Positions 1 to 9,479 of a stretch of 64,000 bases of DNA are shown here, in pieces. Both the position numbers and the translations under genes were made by a program. The DNA is taken from assembly GCA_012845835.1 (NCBI GenBank), contig JABAKD010000015.1, positions 6,787,974-6,851,973 of the forward strand, in the 5' to 3' direction. The first letter of the stretch is position 1. Every line of letters starts with the position of its first letter. The notes beneath the pieces were generated by a model. It was not told the origin of the DNA and made no database searches. It was given only the letters and a program-made list of their open reading frames with translations. Origin of the DNA: Undaria pinnatifida (taxonomy: Eukaryota > Sar > Phaeophyceae > Laminariales > Alariaceae).

Positions 1-475
1 AGCCAGGGCTAAGAACGGCCATGCAGGGCTAAGCAGGACCAAGTCATGCTTCATGCTCACGCAGGCCAACGTAGTGCCCAGCAGGACCAAGCTATCGCCA
101 GCAGGGCAAACAAGATCCAATGAGGGTTTACTCACGCCAACCAGGGCTAAGCAAGATCCCACCACGGTCAATGGGCCGACCGAGACCAATCAGGGCCGAG
201 CAGTGCCAATTGGAAGCCAAACAGAACCAAGCTAGGACCAATCAGCGCCAAGCAGGCTCAAGCTACGATCGACAAGCAGCGCAAAGAAGAGACAATCAGA
301 GCCAATCAGAAGCCAACTAGGGCCAAAGTATTAATAGGACCAATCAGCACCAAGAAGGGTCAATCAGAGCCAATCGGAAGTCAAACAGGACCGAGCTATT
401 AAGAGGACCAATCAGCGCCAGGCAGGACCAAGTTACCACCAAAGCAGTGCAAATGAAAGCCAGTCAGAGCCAGCC
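1..475. repeat. Degenerate CCAA(G/T)CAGG minisatellite, block 1
   Basis: Short units of about 10-11 bp built on AGGGCCAATCAG and GACCAAGCAGG run almost continuously. The block lies within the partial tRNase Z intron. Any ORF here is a by-product of the repeat. Confidence 0.75.
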
Positions 476-1069
476 AATGGTACCAAATTTGGTTGGATGA
501 GAAACCATGTAATAAAATAAATTGAACCTGACGAACGCCACGTACATACCCTAAAGCCAACCAAAACCCATGAAAAAGTAGGTTAAAAAAGCGATTATGG
601 TCCCTTTTCGCTTCTTTTTTTGTTAATGTTTCTAATACGTTAGCTGTAAATTCGTATCTATTCAAAGGTCGACACTCATCTTTGCAAGCTGTGTGATACT
701 ATAATACTTCGGTCGCGGTTTGCTCGTGGGTTGAGTTGCCCTTGGGTAGAATAACATTTGCCGATTTCAATACTATTCTTAATACACTTTCCTACCCGAC
801 CAAAGATGCGTGCTACGCTAGAGGTAGCACCTTTTGGATAAAACGTTTTCTGAGTGACGGTATTTTGTTAACCCAAAATCGACGGAGTTTCATGGGGGTT
901 TTTGTCCCACAAAATGTTTTTTTTAATGCCATGTTATATATATATATATTCATTTTTATCAACGTCAGTTTTTGTGTGGGGAACAGAGCTCCTGAAACTA
1001 AGAGCCTGAGAAAAAGACGAGGGCACCTCTATCTTCGCATGAGTCAAAATTTGGCATCTCGAAAATCCT

Positions 1070-1295
1070 ATCAAGGGCCAATCAGTGCCCATGAATATCA
1101 ATCAGAGCCAAGCAGAACCATTCAGGACCAGCCACGGCCCATTAAAGCCAATCAGGACCACCCAGTACCAAGCAGGGCCAACTACGGCAAAATACAAAAG
1201 CAGGGTCAATCGGAACCAACTGCGTCCACTCAGAGCCAAGAACAGGACCAAACCGGACCATTCGGGATAACCCAGGGCCAATCAATCAGCAACCA
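1070..1295. repeat. Degenerate CCAATCAGG minisatellite, block 2
   Basis: Same unit family as the block at 1-475 (GGGCCAATCAG, GAGCCAAGCAG), separated from it by about 600 bp of unrelated intron sequence. Confidence 0.7.
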
Positions 1296-1351
1296 CCCGA
1301 GAGCGCGCTAGGGTACCAACCCTCCACAAACGCCAGCGCCAAATATATCAC

Positions 1352-1676
1352 CTGAAAAGCGGAGTGCGGCGAGCAGAAAGGTTGCGCCGCGACAATGTGG
1401 GTCGCTCCCCCCCCGAATTTCCTTGCCCACTCCCCATACTCCCTCGACCGCAGCACCTCAGCCGGGGCCAGGTGCACCAGGCAAGGCGCCGCCGCGCCAC
1501 CCCCCCCCCCCCGTGCCACCACCGCCTCCACCGCCGCCATCGCCGCCATCAGAGTTGGCGCTGTCTTTGGCGTACAGGCGGTCCCAAGCAGGGTTCGACA
1601 CAAGCGGAGGGATGAGATCCTCCGACGGACAGCCGACTATCAGCACCGGCGCCCCTATTCGAGACGGTCCAAGAAC
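1352..1676 (-). CDS. ELAC2: tRNase Z exon E, with a frame break at a homopolymer
   Basis: 325 nt between acceptor ACTTAG and donor CAG/GTGATA. It enters in phase 0 as VLGPSRIGAPVLIVGCPSED, then LIPPLVSNPAWDRLYAKDSA, followed by poly-Gly. The second half in the next frame reads APCLVHLAPAEVLRSREYGE, then WARKFGGGATHIV and CSPHSAFQ, ending in phase 0. Both halves are tRNase Z blocks (family VDCPSeeyl and vHLsPxeVl ... Y ... W ... Fg ... Hi). The length is one base more than a multiple of three, so a single-base gain in the run of 13 G at 1500-1512 would explain the break. The usual Asp before CPS is Gly here. Confidence 0.9.
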
Positions 1677-4600
1677 CTAAGTTTTCATAGTGCGTGGGGC
1701 GTGAGGGGGGAAGACGGGGGTGGGGGGGGGGGGGGTAGGTAGCGTCGGCAGGGCGGGTAGATGTCACACTATCGGCAATCGCTGGAAGGGCGGGTTATTT
1801 CGGCTCGTTAGGGGACAACGACGAGAATGACAAAACATGAAATATCAACTACCGTACCCCCTTTCCTGTCGTACAATCAACCAACCAACCAACCAACCGG
1901 CCAAGGATACGAGCTCGAGGAGAAGAGCAGCTATAAATAACACGTACCGTATGCAAAATCTTACGAAAAAGCGCGCTGGCAAACACCTACCTGGTACAGA
2001 ATGAGTAGACATACCGTACAGCACGCAGATAACACCTCGCCCCGGAACATTGTCATGAGCCGACGTGTTCCAAACCAAATGGACCACGTGCAACGAAAAA
2101 GGTGGCTTGGGGAAAACATACCGTCGACACCTTCCAAACTGCTAAATATCTCGTGCAAAAAAAAAACATAGATGCATCGCTCAGCGTTTTGCATTCGCCT
2201 AGCTGTCGAGCACATCAGCTTCCAAAATCGCCTGAGGAGGTGGGTTATCTTGCGTGACACATGGTGCGCGTTGCATGTGCATGACGTGTTTCATTTGCAT
2301 GCCCGGTGTTTTCGGACATAGCGCGACCGCCACAATCCCTGCGTCGATCTGCGCGCGGCTTACCTGAGACGGTTTCACAACCGTTCCATCGGGGAGGGTC
2401 ACATCTTGCCCCTTCTGCAGGTTCCCGAACAATGGGCCCTAATAGGAAGGAAAGGAAAGGAAAGGAAAGGAAAGGAAAGGAAAGGAAAGGAAAGGAAAGG
2501 AAAGGAAAGGAAAGGAAAGGAAAGGAAAGGAAAGGAAAGGAAAGGAAAGGAAAGGAAAGGAAAGGAAAGGAAAGGAAAGGAAAGGAAAGGAAAGGAAAGG
2601 AAAGGAAAGGAAAGGAAAGGAAAGGAAAGGAAAGGAAAGGAAGGGAGTGAAAAGAAAGGAAAGGAAAATAAGACATCAAAATCACATCACAATGAGTACA
2701 CACGCCGGGAAGTATCCGAGTTGTGCCAACCAGACTGCATATACTAGCAGACCCAGTTTGAGATTAGGCGGCACCCTCCTACTCCGGCGACGCGCGCTAT
2801 CGTGCCAGGTAATTTATTGTATTGTTCTTTGTTAGTTCCTGATGAGCCTTTCACTCCAGATTGTTTCGGAGCCGGCTCTTGTGACCACGGACTCGATTAC
2901 GGCAACAAGTCAACGATAACAATAACAACACCAACAAAAAACAACCCTGTGACGACGGACTCGATTACGGCAATAAGTGCACGTAAGAACAACAGCACCA
3001 ACAAAAACCAACCTGCTGCAAAACTCTGCGCGTAAGTATGTTCCGTGCTCACCCTGGGGACCTTGAGTTTCACCGCCGTCTTGACGTCGAACTTTCCCGG
3101 CAAGGACGGAGCTTCGCACACATAGCACACACACCCTACCGGCCCCTCATTCCCCTCGTCCCCACCAAAAACACGCTTGTCCTCTCTATGTACACGTTCC
3201 CCGGCGTCTCCGCCCGACCCAGCGGGGCGGTCTCCTCGGGCGCGCTTTGAGGGGGGGCTGTCGCCGTTCGATCCCCGGGGGTGGATACCGTCTTCTGTTG
3301 CGGCGGTGGCGGTGCCTGGAAAGGGGCTGGGCAGTCGGATGGGGACCTGGGAGATGCGCATCTGGTCGTGCTGGAACGCCGTCTCCGTCTGCGGTGGAAA
3401 AAAAGTAGTACCCGGGTGGGGGGAAAGGGAAGAAAAAGGCAGGGGAAAACGGGGACGGGGACGGGGGGAAGGGGGGGTGAGCGGCGACATGAGTTAGACA
3501 CAACGACCAAACCGAACACATGAAAAAGTCGCAAACGAGCCAGAAAAAGAAACGCCAAGCGCCAAACCGAACCAATCCAACCGATACACAATTACTAAAT
3601 CACACATCGACGAGTTGAGCTGGGCCCGGTCGGAGCTCAGCCACCCCAGACGATCGAACGACTGGCCCAAAACCAACGCCACGCACCATGGGAAACCCGT
3701 GTTTTCACTCCCCAGGATTACACCGGTCACCTTGCCTTTGTAAGCAAAAGCACTTGCGGGGGGGGGTCAGCAGGCAGAAAAATATCACTTGTGTGCGGTA
3801 AAAGTGCTCGCACGGCACTCTACACTAGTGCATTTCGACCAACCCACCAACACAGCGATCAAACAACCAAACCAACCACCGAACAACACGAAAAACAACG
3901 AAAACACCGACCAATCAACCAATCAATCAACAAACCCACCTACCAACCACCACCAAAACACCAAACGAACCGACCAACCAACCAAAAAAAACAGCGGAAC
4001 AACCCCCGCCCCCCCCCGCCCCCAAACTCTCCCTCCCCCTTCCGCCTCCCCAACCCCACCCCCACAAGCTCGCTCATGAACAACACAATTCCAGCGCACG
4101 CTCAAATACCGCAAAAACACAACCAAAACTTACCGTGACAGCGTCAACGCCGACGTTAAAATCGTCCCGCCTTATGAAATGCCTCGTGGCTCTGTAAAAC
4201 TCCGACAGCCCGGGAGGACCGTGGAGGGTCAGCGCATGCTCGCCTGCACCACCGGAAGCACCGGAAGCGCCACCGGTGGCGGATTTATCGCCCTCTCCCT
4301 GCGTCGCGTCGTGCGCGTTTTGTACCTTATTTCTGATGTCCGCGAGGGTAAGCACAAGACCTTTTTTTTTCGGTCGGGGTTCGGGAAAATGCCAGCACCG
4401 GCCGGTCGTGGGGTTGAAGGGAAAGAGGTCAATGGGGGGTGGGGAGCGGCAAGGGGGGAGAGGGGGGGGGGGGGGGGGGGGGGAGGGGACAGGGGGGGCG
4501 GCGGGGGGAGGGGGAAGCGGGGGGGGGATGGCGAGTCACTTTCGTAATTTTTCCTTCGTTCTTTACGGAGATTCAGAGTTTTTGACACAACACGGGGATG

Positions 4601-6302
4601 TGGCGGGGGTGGAAGTGGGGGGTCGGGGGTGCCTATTGCTCTCGTGCACCTCTTCTTGCCTTCTCGGGGCCAACGTACATATAACTATTCGGCGACACGC
4701 ACCGTTGATCATTCAATATTAGCGCAAGAGCTTCCATCTGTAGGAGTGCAGGGGTCTGGCGTTTCGGATCCACGCTTTAGCTGGTTTGTGTATTCCCTGG
4801 TAGTGTGTGAGATGGGCGTTCGAAGAGCTTTAGGATCAAGTGTGCACCGCCCGACACCTGATGCAGAACGCCAGATCTCACCCGTCGGTCTTCATTCGAT
4901 CAATACAGGTGTGTGTGTGCCTTTGCATTACATCGAGAGCAGGAGAGAGATCACTTCGGAACAGTAGCGATCGGCGTCCACCGCATGTTCCATCATGACT
5001 CGACAGCATTAACAACCCGAGCATCAGGCCTGGGCTGGACCTCCGCTGGCCTGCCACATATACAGGGAGTATACAAGGACTTGCGTACGAACCCGGTAGA
5101 CCCAAGTAGCCTACTCCAAATGTTAACTCAAAACACTAATGCTTATTGTTTCATGCATACTGAACTTCACAGATGTCTGGTTTTGTCCCCCTCAGTTCGG
5201 GTTATACAGTTTCCGTGGGCAGAACAAGGTTGAACGCCTTAGTCCTGTTGACCCTGGCATTAGCAAGGGAATCACCGACCTGTATCCTTCACGAGGGTAC
5301 ACACACTCCGTAACACGCGCGATCGGAGTATCACACGCAGCTTGCAAAACTGAGTTTTGATCCAAAAACATTTTTGGTCGATCTCACAGCTAAAGTGTAT
5401 TTTTTCATTTTTTCTGACATAACTGTGGGATAATGTTTGCGGTAGTAAACGGATAAACAGGCACAAGAAAAAACGAGACAGGCATGGTTTGTGGTTTTCA
5501 TACGCAGCGGGATGGGGGCGTACGGGGGAGGGGAGGGGAGGGGAGGGGGCGGGGACGCGGGGTTCGACAAGGATCACGGCCGACGATGAGATGTCCAATT
5601 TACGAAAAGAACTGCTCAAACCGTCAAGGATTTTCCCTTGGGCTTTGACTTCCATAGTCTTCAATACCAACATCAAAGGAAGAAACACAACAGATGCTCA
5701 GCTTGAACGAATACCAGGTATATACCTCGTACCACTCTGGACGGAACTATAGGGGTCATTGGGACATTAATATGAACAACAAACGGCCCTTGCGTGTTCG
5801 TTCAGAGTGGCATAGGATAATGGAGCTCCAACAAAGACAGCACTTCTAGAAGACAGGGACACGGGATATGGTACACTAAAATCTCCAACGTCTGGCAGAT
5901 GATCTATCCCTACTTGATGATCTACATCTTTCACGGAAGATCTGTATGGTCTAGCTCAAGTTACCCGGTGGGAGCCGTACGATCTGCATGATATAGCAAC
6001 TCTTTCCAGGGTCGGAACTGTACTCATTCTCTACAGATCCTACACAACATCTGATAACGGCAGGTACATAATTCACATGATCTATATGATCTACATTATG
6101 TATATTATGATCTAGATCATGACCTGTCCGAGGTACGAAAATTCCCAAGAGGGAAGGGGAGGGCAGGTGGGATGGCTCACCAGGCAAGCCTCCCAAGGTG
6201 TCCGAGTTGAGGTGCGTGAAAAACGCATGCTCCGTCTTCGTAATGCGAATGCCATGCTCCGTGCAAACCCTCTGAGTGCCCTCGCCCGTGTTGAACAGAA
6301 AC
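1352..6302 (-). CDS. ELAC2: tRNase Z, long form (ELAC2/RNase Z class), partial gene, five exons
   Basis: tRNase Z cuts the 3' trailer from precursor tRNAs, which exposes the end for CCA addition. The long form has a degenerate N-terminal beta-lactamase-like half and a catalytic C-terminal half. Five minus-strand exons show N-half motifs in order: FNTGEGTQRV with TLGGLPG; HGPPGLSEF with ATRHF; CYVCE with GKFDVKTAVKL; GPLFGNLQKGQDVTLPDG; VLGP, VLIVGCPSED and VHLAPAEVL. All four junctions join in compatible phase (1/1, 0/0, 0/0, 0/0) with GT donors and AG acceptors; introns are about 1820, 745, 614 and 687 nt. The exon coding the first strands before FNTGEG was not found upstream. The HxHxDH metal-binding exons must lie beyond base 1. 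The last exon needs a one-base shift at a G13 run. It is either a functional gene with an assembly error or a recently broken one. Family call by motif memory, very likely. Confidence 0.92.
2364..2438 (-). CDS. ELAC2: tRNase Z exon D (25 codons)
   Basis: 75 nt, exactly 25 codons, phase 0 at both ends. The peptide is GPLFGNLQKGQDVTLPDG followed by TVVKPSQ, almost the consensus GPLxGkLkkGesVtLpDGrvVxP of tRNase Z. The acceptor is CCTATTAG directly downstream (sense strand) of about 39 copies of TTTCC. The donor is TCTCAG followed by GTAAGC. Too short to be recognised by an ORF search alone; the flanking splice sites and the match make it secure. Confidence 0.93.
2445..2646. repeat. (GGAAA)n pentanucleotide microsatellite, about 39 units
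   Basis: Near-perfect GGAAA repeat. On the sense strand of tRNase Z it reads TTTCC and ends a few bases before the exon D acceptor, so it takes the position of the pyrimidine tract. Confidence 0.97.
2872..2998. repeat. Two diverged head-to-tail fragments of the R2 repeat end
   Basis: Two copies of a segment reading TGTGACNACGGACTCGATTA, followed by A/C-rich AACAACAAC-type sequence, lie 70 bp apart. The same segment ends the R2 copies at 21.7 and 42.7 kb. They lie in tRNase Z intron C-D. Confidence 0.55.
3053..3388 (-). CDS. ELAC2: tRNase Z exon C
   Basis: 336 nt, 112 codons, phase 0 at both ends. The acceptor is a textbook pyrimidine tract ending CCACCGCAG; the donor is AGG followed by GTGAGC. 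The first two thirds are low complexity and charged and include a basic PPSKRARGDR stretch that could be a nuclear localisation signal (inference). The last third holds CVCYVCEAPSLPGKFDVKTA and VKLKVPR, matching the family's YICE ... GKFdvekA ... LgvPxG segment that precedes the GPL block coded by exon D. Confidence 0.92.
4134..4360 (-). CDS. ELAC2: tRNase Z exon B
   Basis: 227 nt: two bases that complete the Gly of GGLPG from exon A, then 75 codons, ending in phase 0 at the donor GTAAGT. The peptide starts LVLTLADIRNKV, carries an insert rich in Gly, Ala and Ser, then LTLHGPPGLSEFYRATRHF and DDFNVGVDAVT. HGPPGL and RATRHF are conserved N-half blocks of long tRNase Z. The acceptor AG follows a run of A rather than pyrimidines, which is unusual. 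The start is fixed by reading frame, by phase, and by homology of LVLTLADI to the family's LLLTL segment. Confidence 0.92.
5168..5402 (-). repeat. R1 dispersed repeat copy (short form), in tRNase Z intron A-B
   Basis: Diverged copy. Reverse-oriented R1 landmarks are present: a GTTGACCCTGGCATTAGC segment, CACGCGCGATCGGAGTATCA, then GATCTCACAGCT near the end. R1 orientation is defined by the end CTCCAGCTGTGAGATCGAA as the start. Confidence 0.75.
6181..6302 (-). CDS. ELAC2: tRNase Z exon A (first visible exon)
   Basis: 122 nt. It begins with one base that completes a codon (acceptor context GGGCGCAG before the exon), reads 40 codons and ends with one base before the donor GTGAGC. The peptide holds FLFNTGEGTQRV, TEHGIRITKTEHAFFTH and TLGGLPG. 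These are the long tRNase Z signatures where the family usually has NCGEGTQR followed by an Eh-x-h helix and GGLPG. Intron phase 1 at the 3' side fits exon B exactly. A (CAGT)n microsatellite sits just upstream of the acceptor. The preceding exon must end with two bases of a codon, usually Arg or Lys before FLFN. Confidence 0.93.
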
Positions 6303-6329
6303 CTGCGCCCAACACCAGCACGCAATCAG

Positions 6330-6376
6330 TCAGTAGGTCAGGCAGTCAGTCAGTCAGTCAGTCAGTCAGTCAATCA
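6330..6376. repeat. (CAGT)n microsatellite
   Basis: About 11 CAGT units with two interruptions. On the sense strand of tRNase Z it reads ACTG/CTGA and lies 28-74 nt upstream of the exon A acceptor, the usual branch-point zone. Confidence 0.9.
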
Positions 6377-6718
6377 GTGGCGATGGATTATAGTATACCA
6401 CGATTAGCGACCGAACAGGGTACAAACAGGGTCGTCTGGTCAAATTGCCAACCGTCTATTTTAATAGTAGCAAGCAGTATGAGCGTGCTGCAATATGAGT
6501 ACGACAATGCTGCGCCTATGTCGAACGAGCCCTTACATTATACGGCAATGGACACCTAATGCATCATCCGTTGGGCTGTGATTTGTTTGGCTATACTAAT
6601 AGTAACTGATAGTAAGTCGCCGGCTATCGTAGCCATCAGCTGGCTAGGTACGTCAAATTCATATATTTTTTTGTTTTGGTTTACTTGAGCCGACTACAGC
6701 CAGTAACCAGTAAGTACA

Positions 6719-7019
6719 GGTCGCCCCGGTGGCGTATCAGAATATCCTCGAGCCTGGTATAGGTCAGTTTCGTGAGTTCGAGCCCCGCCGAGTGCATACT
6801 CGTATAAATTCGTTGGGACTTTTTCTTGCGGACAAATTGACTTGCGGAAAGCGCGAGAGCGTGAGTTAGCAACACTCGATGAACAATCGACGAGCAGTGG
6901 GATTGCTGAACCCTATGCGCGATAAAAATTGAAGGCAAGAACCGGGGAGGAGAAGGGATGACACCTGTGACCACGGCTTGTCCAGAGGCTGGAAAGTGAA
7001 AGGGTGCAAAAAAAAAAAA
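6719..7019 (+). mobile_element. tRNA-derived SINE, family 1, copy 1
   Basis: Starts GGTCGCCCCGGTGGCGTATC, has a B-box-like GAGTTCGAGCCCC about 60 bp in, a shared body (GGAAAGCGCGAGAGCGTGAG, CCCTATGCGCGATAAAAATT) and an A-rich tail. Six copies in this window share the same ends. Confidence 0.85.
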
Positions 7020-7499
7020 GAAAGAAAAGAAAAGTACAACTAATAGATAACTCCAGCAAACAAACAGCCCTGATCACCCCCCAGCCAACCAGGAAATGGC
7101 CAATGCTGTGATTGTCATTTTTTTTTTTTTCGTTCTGTTTTCTCTCTTCAAGCCCAAAGAGGCAACGCCAGCGAGGCATTGGCGATGTCGGTGCTCTTCA
7201 TTTTTTGTAGGAGTGGTACCGAACATGCGTACATGTATTGAGCATGACGCAGACGGCAAATTCCACCAGAGGTCGACAGACTTGTCAATGGGCTCCACGA
7301 ACTAATATGCGTACCGCTGTTGTTCTGTCGTTCCCTATTCGTACATGCTCATGTTGATTGGCGATCTGCCACGGGCTATTACTATCGGGGATCTGCTCTA
7401 TGATACCTCGTGCTGATGTTGACGAGAAATATATAGACTCACGAACGACAACGGGCGAGGTCATTGCATTGCCACATTGCCACCGCCATTAGCGATTGC
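7020..7499. other. Intergenic or intronic sequence, no feature recognised
   Basis: A/T homopolymers and short open frames without splice support or a recognisable motif. Confidence 0.5.
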
Positions 7500-7722
7500 A
7501 AGTCACACCGCTGCTGACTGAGATGCCAGCCCCACCAGCAGTGATACTACTATCGTTGTGGTCAAGTCGGTGTGGTCATGTGGTCGTAGCCTGGTGCTGA
7601 GGTTCGGTTGGCTGTCGAAACAGCGATTAGAGCAAAAACATGCATGCTCTGCGCACCGTCGACCTACGGGGCAGGCAACTCTCGATCTAGTCCAAGTTAC
7701 AAGTATGGAATCGGAAAAAAGC
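7500..7722 (+). repeat. Diverged unit of the about 260-bp tandem family
   Basis: Shares the block GGTTCGGTTGG...GAAACAGCG...AGAGCAAA...TGGAATCGG with the array at 9480-10500. It is separated from that array by the GACCC arrays and the CTG duplication. Confidence 0.65.
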
Positions 7723-7723
7723 A

Positions 7724-8062
7724 GGGCTTTTCACGGGTCGGGTCAAATCTCGCGGGTCGGGTCGGGTCGGGTCGGGTCAGCTGACCCGACCCGACCCGCG
7801 AGATTTTCGAGACGTCTTGACCCGACCCGACCCGACCCGCGAGATTTTCGAGACGTCTTGACCCGACCCGACCCGACCCGCGAGATTTTCGAGATGTCTT
7901 GACCCGACCCGACCCGACCCGCGAGATTTTGAAATCGTCCTGACCCGACCCGACCCGACCCGCGACAATCCGGGTGACCCGCGAGATTCGGGTCGTCTGG
8001 CGGGTCACGTGAACTTGACCCGTGACATTTCTCACGGGTCAAAGTCAAAAAGTCACGGGTCA
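7724..8062. repeat. 41-bp GACCC minisatellite array 1
   Basis: Four units with exact 41-bp spacing (7800, 7841, 7882, 7923). Each has (GACCC)3-4 followed by GCGAGATTTT and a short variable part. The left part is inverted (GGGTC)5 that meets the array at AGCT (7779-7782). The left boundary is CAGGGCTTTTCACGGGTC. Confidence 0.92.
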
Positions 8063-8297
8063 AAGCATGTATACCTCGGTCGGTTGGTTGGTCCTTGGTC
8101 CCTCGTACTTTTCCCAGTATGTCGTGTTCTCTGCGTTTTTTACCGGCATTGTTTGCAGCTGATGATTATGTCATGTGGTGTGCGCGCGAGGAATAGGAAA
8201 GAAACCGCAACCCACATGCATGGACATGCCCGTACCGTTAGACCACCCGGTCGACCCGACGAGCGACCCGACGAGCGAGCTAGTTATAATTTACAAG

Positions 8298-8476
8298 TGC
8301 AATCTCCGGCCCCGGCAAGCAGCCTAGCTGAGCCGCCTCCGGCAGCAAGCCCACAACTGGGGCGGTGGATCTGTCAGCAGGGGGTGCGATCCGCGAGGAT
8401 GCGTTGTCTGCTGCTGCTGGTGCTTGCTGCTGCGAGGGTGCTGCTGCTGCTGCTGTGCTGCTGCTGCTGCTGCTGC

Positions 8477-8509
<33 letters not shown>

Positions 8510-8880
8510 GCTGCCGCTGCTGCTTCGACAACGGCTGCTCTTCTTGCTTTTTTACGTTTGGTCACATTTATATCGTACTGGTATGATAATTCTCGAGCTA
8601 GCTACTACTACTACTACTACTACTACACTGCTGTATCTATCTTCTATCTGTGCAGTCTCCAGCCCCGGCAAGCAGCCTAGCTGAGCCGCCTCCGGCAGCA
8701 AGCCCACAACTGGGGCGATGGGTCTGTCAGCAGGGGCTGCGATCCGCGAGAATCCGGGGTCTGCTGCTGGTACTTGCTGCTGCCAGTGCTGCTGCTGCTG
8801 CTGCTTCGACGACGACTGCCCTTCCTTGCCTTTTTACGTTTGGTCACTTTTCGTACTGGTATGGCCGTAATATTACTGCT
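8298..8880 (+). repeat. Tandem duplication of a CTG-rich segment
   Basis: Unit 1 (8298-8582) and unit 2 (8649-8865) share AGCCCCGGCAAGCAGCCTAG, CCTCCGGCAGCAAGCCCACA, a CTG run of different length (about 115 bp versus about 50 bp) and the tail TTTTTACGTTTGGTCAC. A (CTA)9 run separates them. The open frames are poly-Leu, poly-Ala or poly-Cys artefacts. Confidence 0.85.
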
Positions 8881-9145
8881 GTTGTTACGGCTTCAGTAGG
8901 TACGGGATTCGCGTCACACTGCTGTATGCCTTGTTACGAGTAGCTAGGGGTACTGCCTGGTGATTGTTCTGCACGCTGTGATGACATATTATGATCGGAG
9001 CATCGGCACGAGGGAGGCAGGAAGCCGAAATGTTTGTATTTTATTGGCGGACCCGCGGGCCTGACCCGCGGGGCGCCTACACGGCCTCAACGTGGCTCTC
9101 AGCTGTAAGTTTGAAAACGGCGGATCCGCCGGCTAGATCCGCGGG
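8881..9145. other. Spacer between the CTG duplication and GACCC array 2
   Basis: Contains a few isolated GACCCGCGGG motifs but no gene signal. Confidence 0.5.
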
Positions 9146-9460
9146 TTGGACCCGCGGGTCAGCCCAAAACAACTCACGGGTCATTATGGCTTGACCCGCG
9201 AAGTGACCCGTATCTCGCGGGTCATGACCCGACCCGACCCGCGAGATTTTGAAAACCTCTTGACCCGACCCGACCCGACCCGCGAGATTTTGAAGCCTTT
9301 TGACCCGACCCGACCCGACCCGCGAGATTTTGAAAACCTCTTGACCCGACCCGACCCGACCCGTGAGATTTTAAAACGTGGTGACCCGACCCGACCCGAC
9401 CCGCGAGATTTTGAAACCCCCTTGACCCGACCCGCGGGTCGGGTCATGACCCGTGAAAAG
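9146..9460. repeat. 41-bp GACCC minisatellite array 2
   Basis: Units spaced 41 bp (for example 9243, 9284) reading GACCCGACCCGACCCGCGAG then ATTTTGAAA. The right boundary GACCCGTGAAAAGCCCTG is the exact reverse complement of the left boundary of array 1. Confidence 0.92.
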
Positions 9461-9479
9461 CCCTGGAAAAAAGCACCCG

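Larger units (their letters stand above)
1..1351 (-). other. Partial tRNase Z intron, running off the window
   Basis: Sequence downstream of the exon E donor. It contains two blocks of a CCAATCAGG-type minisatellite and an unremarkable AT-richer middle (about 476-1068). No further tRNase Z exon was found here, so the 3' part of the gene lies to the left of the window. Confidence 0.7.

Noticed and set aside
2245-2747. Long frames of Lys/Glu/Arg or Leu/Ser/Phe/Pro repeats
   Set aside because: Translations of the GGAAA microsatellite; the true coding here is the 25-codon tRNase Z exon next to it.
8009-8684. Frame of 223 codons with poly-Leu and poly-Cys
   Set aside because: Created by CTG and CTA runs inside a tandem duplication.
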